Position numbers and translations under genes: made by a program. Under the pieces are notes generated by a model. The model was not told the DNA's origin. It made no database searches and saw nothing but the letters and a program-made list of their open reading frames with translations. A DNA stretch of 64,000 bases, from assembly GCF_006742205.1 (NCBI RefSeq), contig NZ_AP019721.1, positions 1,240,001 to 1,304,000 on the forward strand, in the 5' to 3' direction. Shown here piece by piece: positions 40,652 through 49,615 of this stretch (the first letter of the stretch is position 1; each line of letters starts with the position of its first letter). The DNA comes from Staphylococcus epidermidis. Its GTDB lineage: Bacteria; Bacillota; Bacilli; Staphylococcales; Staphylococcaceae.

Positions 40652-41038
40652 TTACTTTTTAGATTTTATTTTACCTGTCCATTTTTTGTAACCGCCTTTA
40701 AGCATGTAAATATTTTTATATCCATTTTTTCTTAATATACGTGCAGCACGATAACTTGCTATACCATTAGCATCACATAAATAAATAGGTTGGTCATTTC
40801 TTAGTCCTTGATATCGTTGCTTAAATACTGTGATAGGAATATTACGTGCACCATTAATATGTCCATAATCATAATCCACTTTTTCCCTCACATCAATAAC
40901 TTGAGCTTTTCTTAAACCTTTATGGAATTCATTTTGGTCTAATTCATTTACAGCTCGCTTATTAAGAATTTGTTGGATAATCATATATGCAATGATAATA
41001 ACAATAATACCAATTGCAATGTACAAAGAGATACTCAT
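40652..41038 (-). CDS. Membrane-anchored rhodanese-like protein (YqhL type)
   Basis: A 128-residue protein with one N-terminal membrane helix (about 3-22) and a rhodanese domain facing the cytoplasm. The active loop is CDANGIASYR (about 88-97) with the persulfide-forming Cys. It resembles Bacillus YqhL, also encoded next to lipM (yqhM). A sulfur-transfer role is plausible but unproven. The minus-strand start has GGGAGGATG upstream. It is monocistronic and divergent from lipM. Confidence 0.88.
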   Translation of the reverse strand: MSISLYIAIGIIVIIIAYMIIQQILNKRAVNELDQNEFHKGLRKAQVIDVREKVDYDYGHINGARNIPITVFKQRYQGLRNDQPIYLCDANGIASYRAARILRKNGYKNIYMLKGGYKKWTGKIKSKK

Positions 41039-41197
41039 CTTGCATCCTCCCTAATTTACCGATATTATAATTATAAGACTGTTAGTACAATTTATCAAAA
41101 TATTTTTTCGAGTTAGATTATGTTTATATCACATAATCTAAATATACAAAGAGATACATAATAGTTTTAATTTTAATATTTCGATAGGGGTATGATT

Positions 41198-42028
41198 ATG
41201 ACTGAAATATGGAATTTTATAAATACTGGAAGCAAAAATCCTTATTATAATATGGCAATGGACGAAGCGTTACTAAATTTTGTATCGCGTGGAGAAATCG
41301 ATCCAGTTATAAGATTTTATACTTGGAATCCTGCAACACTCTCAATAGGCTACTTTCAGCGTCTCCAAAAAGAAATTGATATTGATAAAGTAAAAGAAAA
41401 GGGCTATGGCTTAGTAAGACGTCAAACGGGTGGTAGAGGCGTGTTACACGATAAAGAATTAACATATAGCGTTATTGTTCCTGAGTCTCATCCAAATATG
41501 CCTTCAACTGTAACTGAAGCTTATAAAATTATTTCACAAGGATTATTAGAAGGTTTTAAAAATTTAGGTTTTGAAACTTATTTCGCTATCCCCCGTTCTA
41601 AAGAAGAACGAGACAAATTAAAGCAACCACGAAGTTCAGTATGTTTTGATGCACCTAGTTGGTATGAGCTTGTAGTAGAAGGCAGAAAAATTGCAGGTAG
41701 CGCTCAAACCAGACAAAAAGGTGTCATTCTTCAACATGGTTCAATTTTACAAGATATAGATATCGATGATTTATTTGATATGTTTAAATTTAAAAATGAA
41801 CGACTAAAAGCAAAAATGAAAGAAAATTTTGTTCAAAAAGCTGTAGCTATTAATGACATTTCAAATCAACATATTACATTAAATGAAATGGAGAACGCCT
41901 TTGAGGCAGGTTTTAAAAAAGGACTGAATATAGATTTTAAACCTCTAGAATTAACGGAAAAACAATTAGAGGAAGTACAAGAACTCGAAGATAAATACCG
42001 CTCTGAAGCATGGATGTACCGTAAATAA
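41198..42028 (+). CDS. lipM: Octanoyltransferase LipM
   Basis: LipM moves octanoate from acyl carrier protein to GcvH in lipoate synthesis. It belongs to the LplA/LipB-like cofactor transferase fold. The catalytic Cys is C149 in [27 protein letters not shown] is the glycine-rich motif (about 74-91), and GRKIAGSAQ has the conserved Lys. The ATG at 41198 is 7 bases after AGGGG; ATG 41192 is too close. Nearby gcv and bkd genes encode lipoate-dependent enzymes. Confidence 0.9.
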   Translation: MTEIWNFINTGSKNPYYNMAMDEALLNFVSRGEIDPVIRFYTWNPATLSIGYFQRLQKEIDIDKVKEKGYGLVRRQTGGRGVLHDKELTYSVIVPESHPNMPSTVTEAYKIISQGLLEGFKNLGFETYFAIPRSKEERDKLKQPRSSVCFDAPSWYELVVEGRKIAGSAQTRQKGVILQHGSILQDIDIDDLFDMFKFKNERLKAKMKENFVQKAVAINDISNQHITLNEMENAFEAGFKKGLNIDFKPLELTEKQLEEVQELEDKYRSEAWMYRK

Positions 42029-42038
42029 TTATGAAGAG

Positions 42039-42076
42039 AGCAATAAGGCGACATCATTTGATATCGCCTTATTGCT
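42039..42076. terminator. Bidirectional terminator after lipM
   Basis: AGCAATAAGGCGA pairs with TCGCCTTATTGCT, followed by TTCTTTTTT on the plus strand. Its right arm contains the stop of the small minus-strand gene. Confidence 0.8.
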
Positions 42077-42287
42077 TTCTTTTTTGTCTTTTATATTTAC
42101 GAAGTGCTTTTTTATACTTTCTTTGATCTTCTGTTAAAAAGAAGAAATAGTATATAATATAAATAATTAAAGCTATAATTGCAAAACTAATAATGGCTTT
42201 CATAATCGAAAATAAAAACTCATCAAGATTCATCATTAAACCAAATGCAGCTATCGCTAATATTAAATAAAAGATGAATTTGCGCAT
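42069..42287 (-). CDS. Small membrane protein of unknown function
   Basis: A 72-residue protein with two hydrophobic helices (about 3-20 and 27-52) and a very basic tail, KKALRKYKRQKRKQ, predicted to be cytoplasmic. The start has AGGAG upstream on the minus strand. It lies 13 bases after the lipoprotein gene, so the two are an operon. I recognise no family with a known function. Confidence 0.78.
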   Translation of the reverse strand: MRKFIFYLILAIAAFGLMMNLDEFLFSIMKAIISFAIIALIIYIIYYFFFLTEDQRKYKKALRKYKRQKRKQ

Positions 42288-42300
42288 CTCAAAACTCCTA

Positions 42301-42879
42301 TTAATTTAAATTTGTATTTATTGTTGCAAGTTTTTTTTGACCTTTTTCTATTTTTTTATTATCTTTCGTTTCATATCCTTTTTTTATTGTATTGAATGCT
42401 GAAGATAAGTCTTTATTAAGTTGACGTATTTCTTTTTCTTTTTTCTTATCTTCTTCAGATTGTGATTCAGAGTCTACAGATTCTTTATATTTAATGAAAG
42501 TACCGTCAATATCATTTAAAATGTCATCTAATTTTCTTTGAATCGCTACTTTATTATTATTTTTATTAACTTTTGATTCAATATCTCTATAATCTTTAAT
42601 GGTTTTTGCAATAGAGTCGTAATAATCAGATGATGCTTTTAAATTTTTTATTTTTAACTTATTAGATGAAGCCTCTTTAGTATTTTCTTTATCTTGTTTA
42701 AGGGCGGCTATTTTAGATTTATGTTCGCCAATTTCTTGATTAAGTTCTTGAATATCAAGTTTTAATTGATGATTATCATCACGTAACTCAGTCGTTTTAT
42801 CTTCTAAAGGAGCTAAGTTCTGACTTCCACAACCCATAAGCAAACTGCTCGCACCAACTATTAATATTAACTTTTTCAT
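42301..42879 (-). CDS. Lipoprotein with coiled-coil region, function unknown
   Basis: The signal peptide ends in the lipobox LLMGCGS, so Cys 17 should be lipidated and the protein tethered outside the membrane. The mature part is Lys/Glu/Asn-rich and mostly helical, with heptad-like coiled coil at about 28-70. The start has GGGAGAAG upstream on the minus strand. The gene is divergent from pepP and co-directional with the 72-residue protein. I cannot assign a role. Confidence 0.85.
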   Translation of the reverse strand: MKKLILIVGASSLLMGCGSQNLAPLEDKTTELRDDNHQLKLDIQELNQEIGEHKSKIAALKQDKENTKEASSNKLKIKNLKASSDYYDSIAKTIKDYRDIESKVNKNNNKVAIQRKLDDILNDIDGTFIKYKESVDSESQSEEDKKKEKEIRQLNKDLSSAFNTIKKGYETKDNKKIEKGQKKLATINTNLN

Positions 42880-42981
42880 TGTCTTCTCCCTAAACCAAAA
42901 ACTATTATTATTATTACTAGTTATGCTATCATTTTAATGTATAAAATAAAAATGTACAAATGTAAACGTAGGAGGGAAAAA

Positions 42982-44043
42982 ATGAATAAATTAAGAAAAG
43001 TTCTAGATATCATTGAACATAAGCACTTAGATGCAATCATAGTATTATCAGATTATAATAGACGTTATCTTTCAGATTTTACTGGTACAAGTGGTGCACT
43101 AATCATAACACCTAAAAAACAATATCTTATTACTGATTTTAGATATATAGACCAAGCTACAGAACAGGCACAGGATTTTGAAATTATAAATCGAAAATCA
43201 AGTTTGATTTCTGAAATTAAATCCATATTAGAAAGAGAAAATTTATCAAATATTGGTTTTGAAGGTCATTTAATCAGTTATGATACTTATGTTGAACTTA
43301 ATAAAGGATTAATTACTTTAATAAGCATATCTAATGAAATTGATAAGATTAGAGAAATTAAAAATAAGGAAGAAATTCAGCTCATTCAAAAAGCGGCTAA
43401 GATAGTAGATCAAACATATGAATATATCCTCACTCAAGTAAGTATCGGAATGACAGAACGAGAAATTAAAGCTAAATTAGAAAGTAAGATGTTAGAATTA
43501 GGCGCAGATGGCCCTTCATTCGACACAATAGTGGCTTCAGGTTACCGAGGTGCGTTACCGCATGGTGTTGCAAGTGATAAGCGTATTGAAAAGGGTGATA
43601 TGATTACATTAGATTTTGGTGCATACTATAGAGGATATTGTTCAGATATTACGCGCACGTTTGCAATAGGAGAACCGGATCCAAAACTCAAAGAAATATT
43701 TAATATAGTTCTAACTTCTCAAAAGAAAGCTATTGAACAAATCAAACCAGGTATGACTGCAAAAGAAGCAGATGCTATATCTAGAGAGTATATTTCATCT
43801 CACAACTATGGTGAGCAGTTTGGCCATTCACTTGGTCATGGTATCGGCCTTGATATTCATGAAGGTCCACTATTATCTCAAAATAGTTCAGATGAATTAA
43901 AAATAAATAACTGTGTTACTATAGAACCAGGCATATACATTGAGGGATTGGGTGGCGTTAGAATAGAAGATGACATTCTTATTACAGAAAATGGATGTCA
44001 TGTCTTTACTAAATGCTCAAAAGACCTTATTATTTTAGAGTAA
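42982..44043 (+). CDS. Xaa-Pro dipeptidase/aminopeptidase (M24)
   Basis: An M24 metallopeptidase of the YqhT type cleaving X-Pro bonds. The C-terminal pita-bread domain has the five metal ligands: LDFGAYYRGYCSDITRTF (two Asp), GHSLGHGIGLDIHEGP (His), TIEPGIYIE (Glu) and GGVRIEDD (Glu). The N-terminal creatinase domain covers about 1-125. The ATG at 42982 follows TAGGAGGG; an upstream ATG at 42937 adds a spurious basic leader. efp follows at 26 bases. Confidence 0.94.
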   Translation: MNKLRKVLDIIEHKHLDAIIVLSDYNRRYLSDFTGTSGALIITPKKQYLITDFRYIDQATEQAQDFEIINRKSSLISEIKSILERENLSNIGFEGHLISYDTYVELNKGLITLISISNEIDKIREIKNKEEIQLIQKAAKIVDQTYEYILTQVSIGMTEREIKAKLESKMLELGADGPSFDTIVASGYRGALPHGVASDKRIEKGDMITLDFGAYYRGYCSDITRTFAIGEPDPKLKEIFNIVLTSQKKAIEQIKPGMTAKEADAISREYISSHNYGEQFGHSLGHGIGLDIHEGPLLSQNSSDELKINNCVTIEPGIYIEGLGGVRIEDDILITENGCHVFTKCSKDLIILE

Positions 44044-44069
44044 GCGCGTATAATTGAGGAGGAGACTGA

Positions 44070-44627
44070 ATGATTTCAGTAAATGATTTTAAAACAGGTT
44101 TAACGATTTCTGTTGATAACGGAATCTGGAAAGTTATTGATTTCCAACATGTCAAACCAGGAAAAGGTTCAGCTTTTGTTCGTTCTAAATTACGTAATTT
44201 AAGAACAGGTGCTATTCAAGAAAAAACTTTCAGAGCTGGCGAAAAAGTTGAGCAAGCAATGATCGAGAATCGTCGTATGCAATATTTATATGCTGATGGC
44301 GATAACCATGTATTCATGGATAACGAGACATTTGATCAAATCGAATTACCTGGTGACTACTTAAAAGATGAATTAAATTACTTAAAAGCGAATATGGAAG
44401 TTCAAGTTCAATCTTATGAAAGTGAAGTTATTGGTGTTGAATTACCAAAAACTGTAGAACTTGAAGTTACTGAAACTGAACCTGGAATCAAAGGTGATAC
44501 TGCCACTGGCGCAACAAAATCTGCGACTGTTGAAACAGGTTATACTCTAAATGTACCTTTATTTGTAAATGAAGGTGACACACTAGTGATAAATACTAGT
44601 GATGGAAGTTACATTTCTAGAGGATAA
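44070..44627 (+). CDS. efp: Elongation factor P
   Basis: EF-P relieves ribosome stalling at polyproline. The loop [17 protein letters not shown] holds K32, the residue modified in bacilli. Three beta domains give the normal 185 residues. The ATG at 44070 has GAGGAGGAGAC upstream. It is co-transcribed with the peptidase gene and closed by a terminator. Confidence 0.97.
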   Translation: MISVNDFKTGLTISVDNGIWKVIDFQHVKPGKGSAFVRSKLRNLRTGAIQEKTFRAGEKVEQAMIENRRMQYLYADGDNHVFMDNETFDQIELPGDYLKDELNYLKANMEVQVQSYESEVIGVELPKTVELEVTETEPGIKGDTATGATKSATVETGYTLNVPLFVNEGDTLVINTSDGSYISRG

Positions 44628-44640
44628 ACACTAATTAACT

Positions 44641-44684
44641 AAACTCCAGAGTATACATCAATTAGATGTTATACTTTGGAGTTT
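44641..44684 (+). terminator. Terminator of efp
   Basis: AAACTCCAGAGTATA pairs with TATACTTTGGAGTTT, followed by a T run. Confidence 0.85.
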
Positions 44685-44718
44685 TTGTTTTCAAAATGTA
44701 AAATTACATAATATAGTA

Positions 44719-44751
44719 TTGTAATTATTAATAAATATGTATATAATTACA
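44719..44751 (+). promoter_or_regulatory. argC promoter with overlapping ARG box
   Basis: TTGTAA at 44719-44724 and TATAAT at 44742-44747 are 17 bases apart. The palindrome TGTATATAATTACA (44738-44751) covers the -10 box and fits the ArgR/AhrC core TG-N-AT-N4-AT-N-CA with one mismatch. A related TGTAAAATTACA lies at about 44697. Arginine-bound ArgR should block initiation. The ARG consensus is from memory. Confidence 0.75.
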
Positions 44752-44776
44752 TAATAATACAATAAGGAGTGTATAT

Positions 44777-45802
44777 ATGCATATTTCTATAGTAGGTATC
44801 ACAGGCTATACAGGACTAGAATTGTTAAGATTAGCACTTAATCACCCTCATGTAACAGTTTCATCGATTCATGCTACAAAAGAAGTGGGAGTGCAAATTT
44901 CTGATATATTCCCTCATTTGAAAGGTATTTTTGATAAAGAAATTCAGGTTTTCGACAGTGAATTTATTATGACACATTCAGATTTGGTATTTTTTGCTAC
45001 TCCGAGTGGCGTTGCAAAAGATTTATCCAAAAATTTCGTTAAAAATAATTTTCCTGTTATAGACTTATCAGGTGACCATCGTTTATCTCCAGATGTTTAT
45101 CTCAAATGGTATAAAAAATCACCGTGTACTGTTGATATACAAAAGCGTTTTACATATGGTCTCTCAGAAGTAATGAATATTAGTCATCGCAATAGATTTA
45201 TTGCTAACCCTGGTTGTTATGCAACTGCAACTGAATTAGCGCTATATCCCATAATCAGCAATCATTTAATCCGTGTTGATTCTATAATTGTTGATGCTAA
45301 AAGTGGTCTTACTGGAGCTGGTAAAAAATTAAATCAGTCATCGCATTACGTAAATGTAAACAATAATTATGTGACGTATAAACTTAATAAACATCAACAT
45401 ATTCCTGAAATTGTACAAACGTTGCAGTTTTTTAACAAAAGTTTACAGAATATTCAGTTTTCGACATCGCTTATTCCGGTTAATAGAGGTATTGTTGCAA
45501 CTATATACACACGGCTTGAAAACGGAGTTAAAATAAATCAAATAGAATCTACCTACAAGGATGTATATAAAAATAAGCCTTTCATAAGAATTAAAGATGG
45601 ATTACCACAGTTAAATGAAGTAATAGGAACAAATTACACTGATATTGGTTTTGTTTATAACGAAACCACGGGTGTTTTAACAATTTCATCAGTTATTGAT
45701 AATTTAATTAAAGGTGCCGCTGGACAAGCAATTCAAAACATGAATCTGATGTTTAATTTCGACGAAACTGATGGTTTAATTTTGGCGCCTTTATATATCT
45801 AA
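44777..45802 (+). CDS. argC: N-acetyl-gamma-glutamyl-phosphate reductase
   Basis: Reduces N-acetylglutamyl phosphate to the semialdehyde with NADPH. The N-terminus [17 protein letters not shown] is the nucleotide-binding motif. The catalytic Cys is in [14 protein letters not shown] (about residues 142-155), and HQHIPEI carries the conserved His (about 209-215). The ATG at 44777 follows TAAGGAG. First gene of argCJBD. Confidence 0.96.
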   Translation: MHISIVGITGYTGLELLRLALNHPHVTVSSIHATKEVGVQISDIFPHLKGIFDKEIQVFDSEFIMTHSDLVFFATPSGVAKDLSKNFVKNNFPVIDLSGDHRLSPDVYLKWYKKSPCTVDIQKRFTYGLSEVMNISHRNRFIANPGCYATATELALYPIISNHLIRVDSIIVDAKSGLTGAGKKLNQSSHYVNVNNNYVTYKLNKHQHIPEIVQTLQFFNKSLQNIQFSTSLIPVNRGIVATIYTRLENGVKINQIESTYKDVYKNKPFIRIKDGLPQLNEVIGTNYTDIGFVYNETTGVLTISSVIDNLIKGAAGQAIQNMNLMFNFDETDGLILAPLYI

Positions 45803-45819
45803 TATAGGGGGACTAAATT

Positions 45820-47013
45820 ATGAATATAATTAAGGGAAATATTGCAAGTCCTCTTGGATTTTCAGCTGATGGTCTGCACGCTGGCTTTAAAAAGAAAAAA
45901 TTAGACTTTGGTTGGATTGTTTCAGAAGTACCTGCAAATGTAGCTGGTGTATTTACAACTAATAAGGTCATTGCTGCACCATTAAAATTAACAAAAAACA
46001 GCATCGAAAAAAGTGGTAAAATGCAAGCTATTGTTGTTAATTCAGGTATTGCTAATTCTTGTACTGGTAAACAAGGAGAAAAAGATGCTTTTAAAATGCA
46101 ACAACTGGCCGCAAATAAATTACAAATTCAACCAGAATATGTTGGTGTCGCATCTACTGGTGTTATTGGAAAGGTGATGCCAATGTCTATTCTAAAGAAT
46201 GGCTTTTCCAAACTAGTTAAAAACGGTAATGCTGATGACTTTGCAAAAGCGATATTAACAACGGATACTCATACAAAAACATGCGTTGTAAACGAAGAAT
46301 TTGGTAGCGATACAGTAACGATGGCAGGTGTAGCAAAAGGGTCAGGAATGATACATCCTAATTTGGCTACAATGCTAGCATTTATAACCTGTGACGCTAA
46401 CATCTCATCACAAACATTACAACAGGCTTTAAAAGATGTGGTTGAAGTTACATTCAATCAAATCACTGTAGATGGTGACACTTCAACAAATGATATGGTG
46501 CTTGTGATGTCAAATGGATGTACAAATAATAACGAAATTAAAAAAGACAGCGAAGACTACTATAAATTTAAGCAGATGCTTCTATATATTATGACCGATT
46601 TAGCAAAAAGTATTGCAAGGGATGGCGAAGGTGCTTCTAAATTAATAGAAGTCACGGTTAAAGGTGCAAAAGAATCTAGTGCTGCAAGAATGATTGCTAA
46701 AAGTGTGGTGGGTTCAAGTTTAGTAAAAACCGCAATTTTTGGCGAAGATCCTAATTGGGGTAGAATTATTGCTGCTGCAGGTTATGCTAAAACATATTTT
46801 GATATTAATCAGGTAGACATTTTTATAGGTAGGATACCTGTATTAATAAGATCCTCACCAGTAAAGTACGATAAAGAAGAAATTCAAGAAATAATGAGTG
46901 CTGAAGAAATATCAATTCAGCTTGACCTTCATCAAGGGAATTGTGAAGGTCAAGCATGGGGATGTGATTTATCGTATGACTACGTTAAAATCAACGCACT
47001 ATACACCACTTAG
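45820..47013 (+). CDS. argJ: Bifunctional glutamate N-acetyltransferase / amino-acid acetyltransferase
   Basis: Recycles acetyl from N-acetylornithine to glutamate and may use acetyl-CoA. The proenzyme cleaves itself at the Ala-Thr bond in NLATMLAFI; Thr184 becomes the N-terminal nucleophile of the beta chain. GANGDDT-like and GEDPNWGRIIAAAGYA segments are typical. The ATG at 45820 has TAGGGGG upstream, 17 bases after argC. Its presence implies the cyclic acetyl route. Confidence 0.96.
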   Translation: MNIIKGNIASPLGFSADGLHAGFKKKKLDFGWIVSEVPANVAGVFTTNKVIAAPLKLTKNSIEKSGKMQAIVVNSGIANSCTGKQGEKDAFKMQQLAANKLQIQPEYVGVASTGVIGKVMPMSILKNGFSKLVKNGNADDFAKAILTTDTHTKTCVVNEEFGSDTVTMAGVAKGSGMIHPNLATMLAFITCDANISSQTLQQALKDVVEVTFNQITVDGDTSTNDMVLVMSNGCTNNNEIKKDSEDYYKFKQMLLYIMTDLAKSIARDGEGASKLIEVTVKGAKESSAARMIAKSVVGSSLVKTAIFGEDPNWGRIIAAAGYAKTYFDINQVDIFIGRIPVLIRSSPVKYDKEEIQEIMSAEEISIQLDLHQGNCEGQAWGCDLSYDYVKINALYTT

Positions 47014-47022
47014 GAGGAACAT

Positions 47023-47760
47023 ATGAAAAACATCATCGTAATTAAGCTCGGTGGTATAGCTATAGAAAATTTAAACGACGCATTTATACAACAAATTAAT
47101 GCTTGGCACCTTGAAAACAAAAAAATAATTATTGTTCACGGTGGCGGCCAAGTCATCAGTAATTTATTAACTAAAAACAATCATTCAACTATTAAAATTG
47201 ATGGCATGAGAGTAACTGCTAAAAATGATTTACCTATCATATATGATGCTTTAATTAACATAGTTGGCCATCAACTTTTAGAAAGACTTAAAGAATCTAA
47301 TTTAGAATTTTTTCAATTTAAAGAAAAGATAAAAGAACTTGTAAGCGCCGAATTTTTAAATAAAAATATCTATGGTTACGTTGGTAAAGTTAAAGAAATC
47401 AACACGATGCTATTAGAAAAAATGTTATCACGCGACATAATACCAATTATCACTAGTTTGGGTGTAAATGAGCAAGGGGAGTATCTTAATGTTAATGCTG
47501 ATCATCTCGCCACCGCAATTGCTAAGAAACTAAAAGTCGAAAAATTAGTATATATGACTGATGTCCCTGGTGTAATTGAAAAAGATAAAACGCTTGCTAC
47601 TCTTACAATTAATGAAGCAAAAACAAAAATTGAAAATAAAATAATTACAGGCGGAATGATACCTAAAATTGAGAGTGCAATCCAAACATTAGAATCTGGT
47701 GTTGAATCGATTTTAATTGCAAATAATTTACAAAAAGGAACAATCATAAGGGGTGATTAA
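47023..47760 (+). CDS. argB: Acetylglutamate kinase
   Basis: Phosphorylates N-acetylglutamate. The N-terminus VIKLGGIAIE is the phosphate-binding Lys-Gly-Gly motif, HGGGQVI (about 39-45) binds the substrate, and NADHLATAIAKKL and VYMTDVPGVI are amino-acid-kinase motifs. At 245 residues it is the short, unextended type. The ATG at 47023 has TAGGAGGAAC upstream. It overlaps argD by one base. Confidence 0.95.
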   Translation: MKNIIVIKLGGIAIENLNDAFIQQINAWHLENKKIIIVHGGGQVISNLLTKNNHSTIKIDGMRVTAKNDLPIIYDALINIVGHQLLERLKESNLEFFQFKEKIKELVSAEFLNKNIYGYVGKVKEINTMLLEKMLSRDIIPIITSLGVNEQGEYLNVNADHLATAIAKKLKVEKLVYMTDVPGVIEKDKTLATLTINEAKTKIENKIITGGMIPKIESAIQTLESGVESILIANNLQKGTIIRGD

Positions 47761-48890
47761 TGATGAGTTATCTTTTTAATAATTACAAGCGTGACAATAT
47801 AGAGTTTGTTGATGCTAATCAAAATGAATTAATTGATAAAGATAATAATGTCTACCTAGATTTTTCGTCAGGTATAGGTGTGACAAATCTGGGTTTTAAT
47901 ATGGAAATTTACCAAGCAGTTTATAATCAACTGAATTTAATATGGCATTCACCCAATTTATACCTAAGTAGTATCCAAGAGGAAGTGGCTCAAAAATTAA
48001 TTGGTCAACGAGATTATTTAGCTTTCTTTTGTAATAGCGGAACAGAAGCGAATGAGGCAGCTATCAAACTCGCACGTAAAGCTACTGGTAAGTCGGAAAT
48101 TATTGCTTTTAAAAAGTCTTTTCACGGCAGAACGTACGGCGCAATGTCTGCAACAGGACAGAAGAAAATTACAGATCAATTTGGTCCGGTTGTTCCTGGA
48201 TTCAAATTTGCTATTTTTAATGATTTTAATTCATTTAAATCATTAACTTCAAATAATACTGCTGCTGTAATTATAGAAATAATTCAAGGTGAATCAGGAG
48301 TACTACCTGCTGATTCTTTATTTATGAAGCAATTAAATGAGTATTGTAAACAAAAAGATATCCTTATAATTGTAGACGAGGTTCAAACGGGCATAGGTAG
48401 AACCGGTAAGTTATATGCTCATGAACATTATCAATTGTCTCCAGATATCATCACATTAGCTAAAGGATTAGGTAATGGCCTTCCTATTGGAGCAATGTTA
48501 GGCAAAAAAAATTTAGGTCATGCATTTGGCTACGGTTCTCATGGTACAACATTCGGTGGAAATAGATTATCATTGGCTGCTGCAAACCAAACGCTTTCTA
48601 TCATTAATGATGCTGATTTGCTGAATGATGTTCAATCAAAGGGGCAATTTCTTATTGAAAACTTAAGAAAAAGTTTAGTAAATAAAAGAAATGTAATTGA
48701 AGTACGTGGTGTAGGTTTAATGGTAGGAATAGAGGTCACTAATGATCCTAGTCAAGTAGTGCGAGAAGCTAAACGTATGGGGTTAATCATTTTAACAGCT
48801 GGTAAAAATGTGATTAGGTTATTACCGCCATTGACCATCACTAAAAAACAATTAGAAAAAGGTATAGAAATATTAACTGAAATCATTTGA
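47760..48890 (+). CDS. argD: Acetylornithine aminotransferase
   Basis: A class III PLP aminotransferase. FFCNSGTEANEAAIKLARK (about 90-108) binds PLP phosphate, SFHGRTYGAMSATGQ follows, VDEVQTGIGRTG holds the Asp for the ring nitrogen, and the PLP Lys is in TLAKGLGNGLP (about 234-244). The ATG at 47760 overlaps the argB stop; ATG 47763 is equally possible. Last gene of the operon. Confidence 0.94.
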   Translation: MMSYLFNNYKRDNIEFVDANQNELIDKDNNVYLDFSSGIGVTNLGFNMEIYQAVYNQLNLIWHSPNLYLSSIQEEVAQKLIGQRDYLAFFCNSGTEANEAAIKLARKATGKSEIIAFKKSFHGRTYGAMSATGQKKITDQFGPVVPGFKFAIFNDFNSFKSLTSNNTAAVIIEIIQGESGVLPADSLFMKQLNEYCKQKDILIIVDEVQTGIGRTGKLYAHEHYQLSPDIITLAKGLGNGLPIGAMLGKKNLGHAFGYGSHGTTFGGNRLSLAAANQTLSIINDADLLNDVQSKGQFLIENLRKSLVNKRNVIEVRGVGLMVGIEVTNDPSQVVREAKRMGLIILTAGKNVIRLLPPLTITKKQLEKGIEILTEII

Positions 48891-48962
48891 TTTATAAATG
48901 GTAACTTATCTAAAATATCGAGTTGATATACAGAGTGTACAATTCAGCAAAGTAACTTTTAA

Positions 48963-49015
48963 AACACCGTTTCGTTAAAATACAAAAAATAAAACGAAAC
49001 GAGTGTCTTTTTTAT
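48963..49015 (+). terminator. Terminator of argCJBD
   Basis: ACACCGTTTCGTT pairs with AACGAAACGAGTGT, followed by CTTTTTT. Confidence 0.8.
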
Positions 49016-49078
49016 GCTTTTAGTCAATCTCTAAAATATTTAAATAAATACCGACGTTTTGATGTTTAATGAACATGC

Positions 49079-49107
49079 TTGAATTGAATCTTTTACTCAA
49101 GTAAAAT
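49079..49107 (+). promoter_or_regulatory. Promoter of accB
   Basis: TTGAAT at 49079-49084 and TAAAAT at 49102-49107 are 17 bases apart, 40 bases before accB. No FapR-type palindrome was seen. Confidence 0.6.
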
Positions 49108-49147
49108 AGATGGGTAGATGAAAACAAACCTAAGGAGTCAGTAAGAA

Positions 49148-49615
49148 ATGAACTTTAAAGAAATAAAAGAATTAATCGAAATTCTTGATCAATCTAGTTT
49201 AACTGAAATAAATATTGAAGATAATAAAGGTAGCGTAGTTAATTTAAAAAAAGAAAAAGAGACTGAAATAGTTACACCGCAAGTTACTCAACAACCAACT
49301 CAACCGATAAATCATACGCATAATGAAACACAACAAAAGCCATCACATAGCTCTAAAGATGAACAAAGTAGTGATAATGAATACAATACCATTAATGCAC
49401 CAATGGTTGGTACATTTTATAAATCACCTTCACCAGATGAAGAAGCATACGTTCAAGTTGGAGATAAAGTTACGAATGAAAGTACTGTTTGTATATTAGA
49501 AGCTATGAAATTATTTAATGAGATTCAAGCCGAAACAACAGGTGAAATCATAGAAATTTTAGTAGAAGACGGACAAATGGTAGAGTATGGCCAGCCGTTA
49601 TTTAAGGTGAAATAA
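49148..49615 (+). CDS. accB: Biotin carboxyl carrier protein of acetyl-CoA carboxylase
   Basis: Carries the biotin that shuttles carboxyl groups in the first step of fatty acid synthesis. The biotinyl lysine is K121 in [11 protein letters not shown]. The middle is a Gln/Thr/Pro/His-rich flexible linker (about 43-78). The ATG at 49148 follows TAAGGAGTCAG. It ends on the first base of accC. Confidence 0.97.
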   Translation: MNFKEIKELIEILDQSSLTEINIEDNKGSVVNLKKEKETEIVTPQVTQQPTQPINHTHNETQQKPSHSSKDEQSSDNEYNTINAPMVGTFYKSPSPDEEAYVQVGDKVTNESTVCILEAMKLFNEIQAETTGEIIEILVEDGQMVEYGQPLFKVK

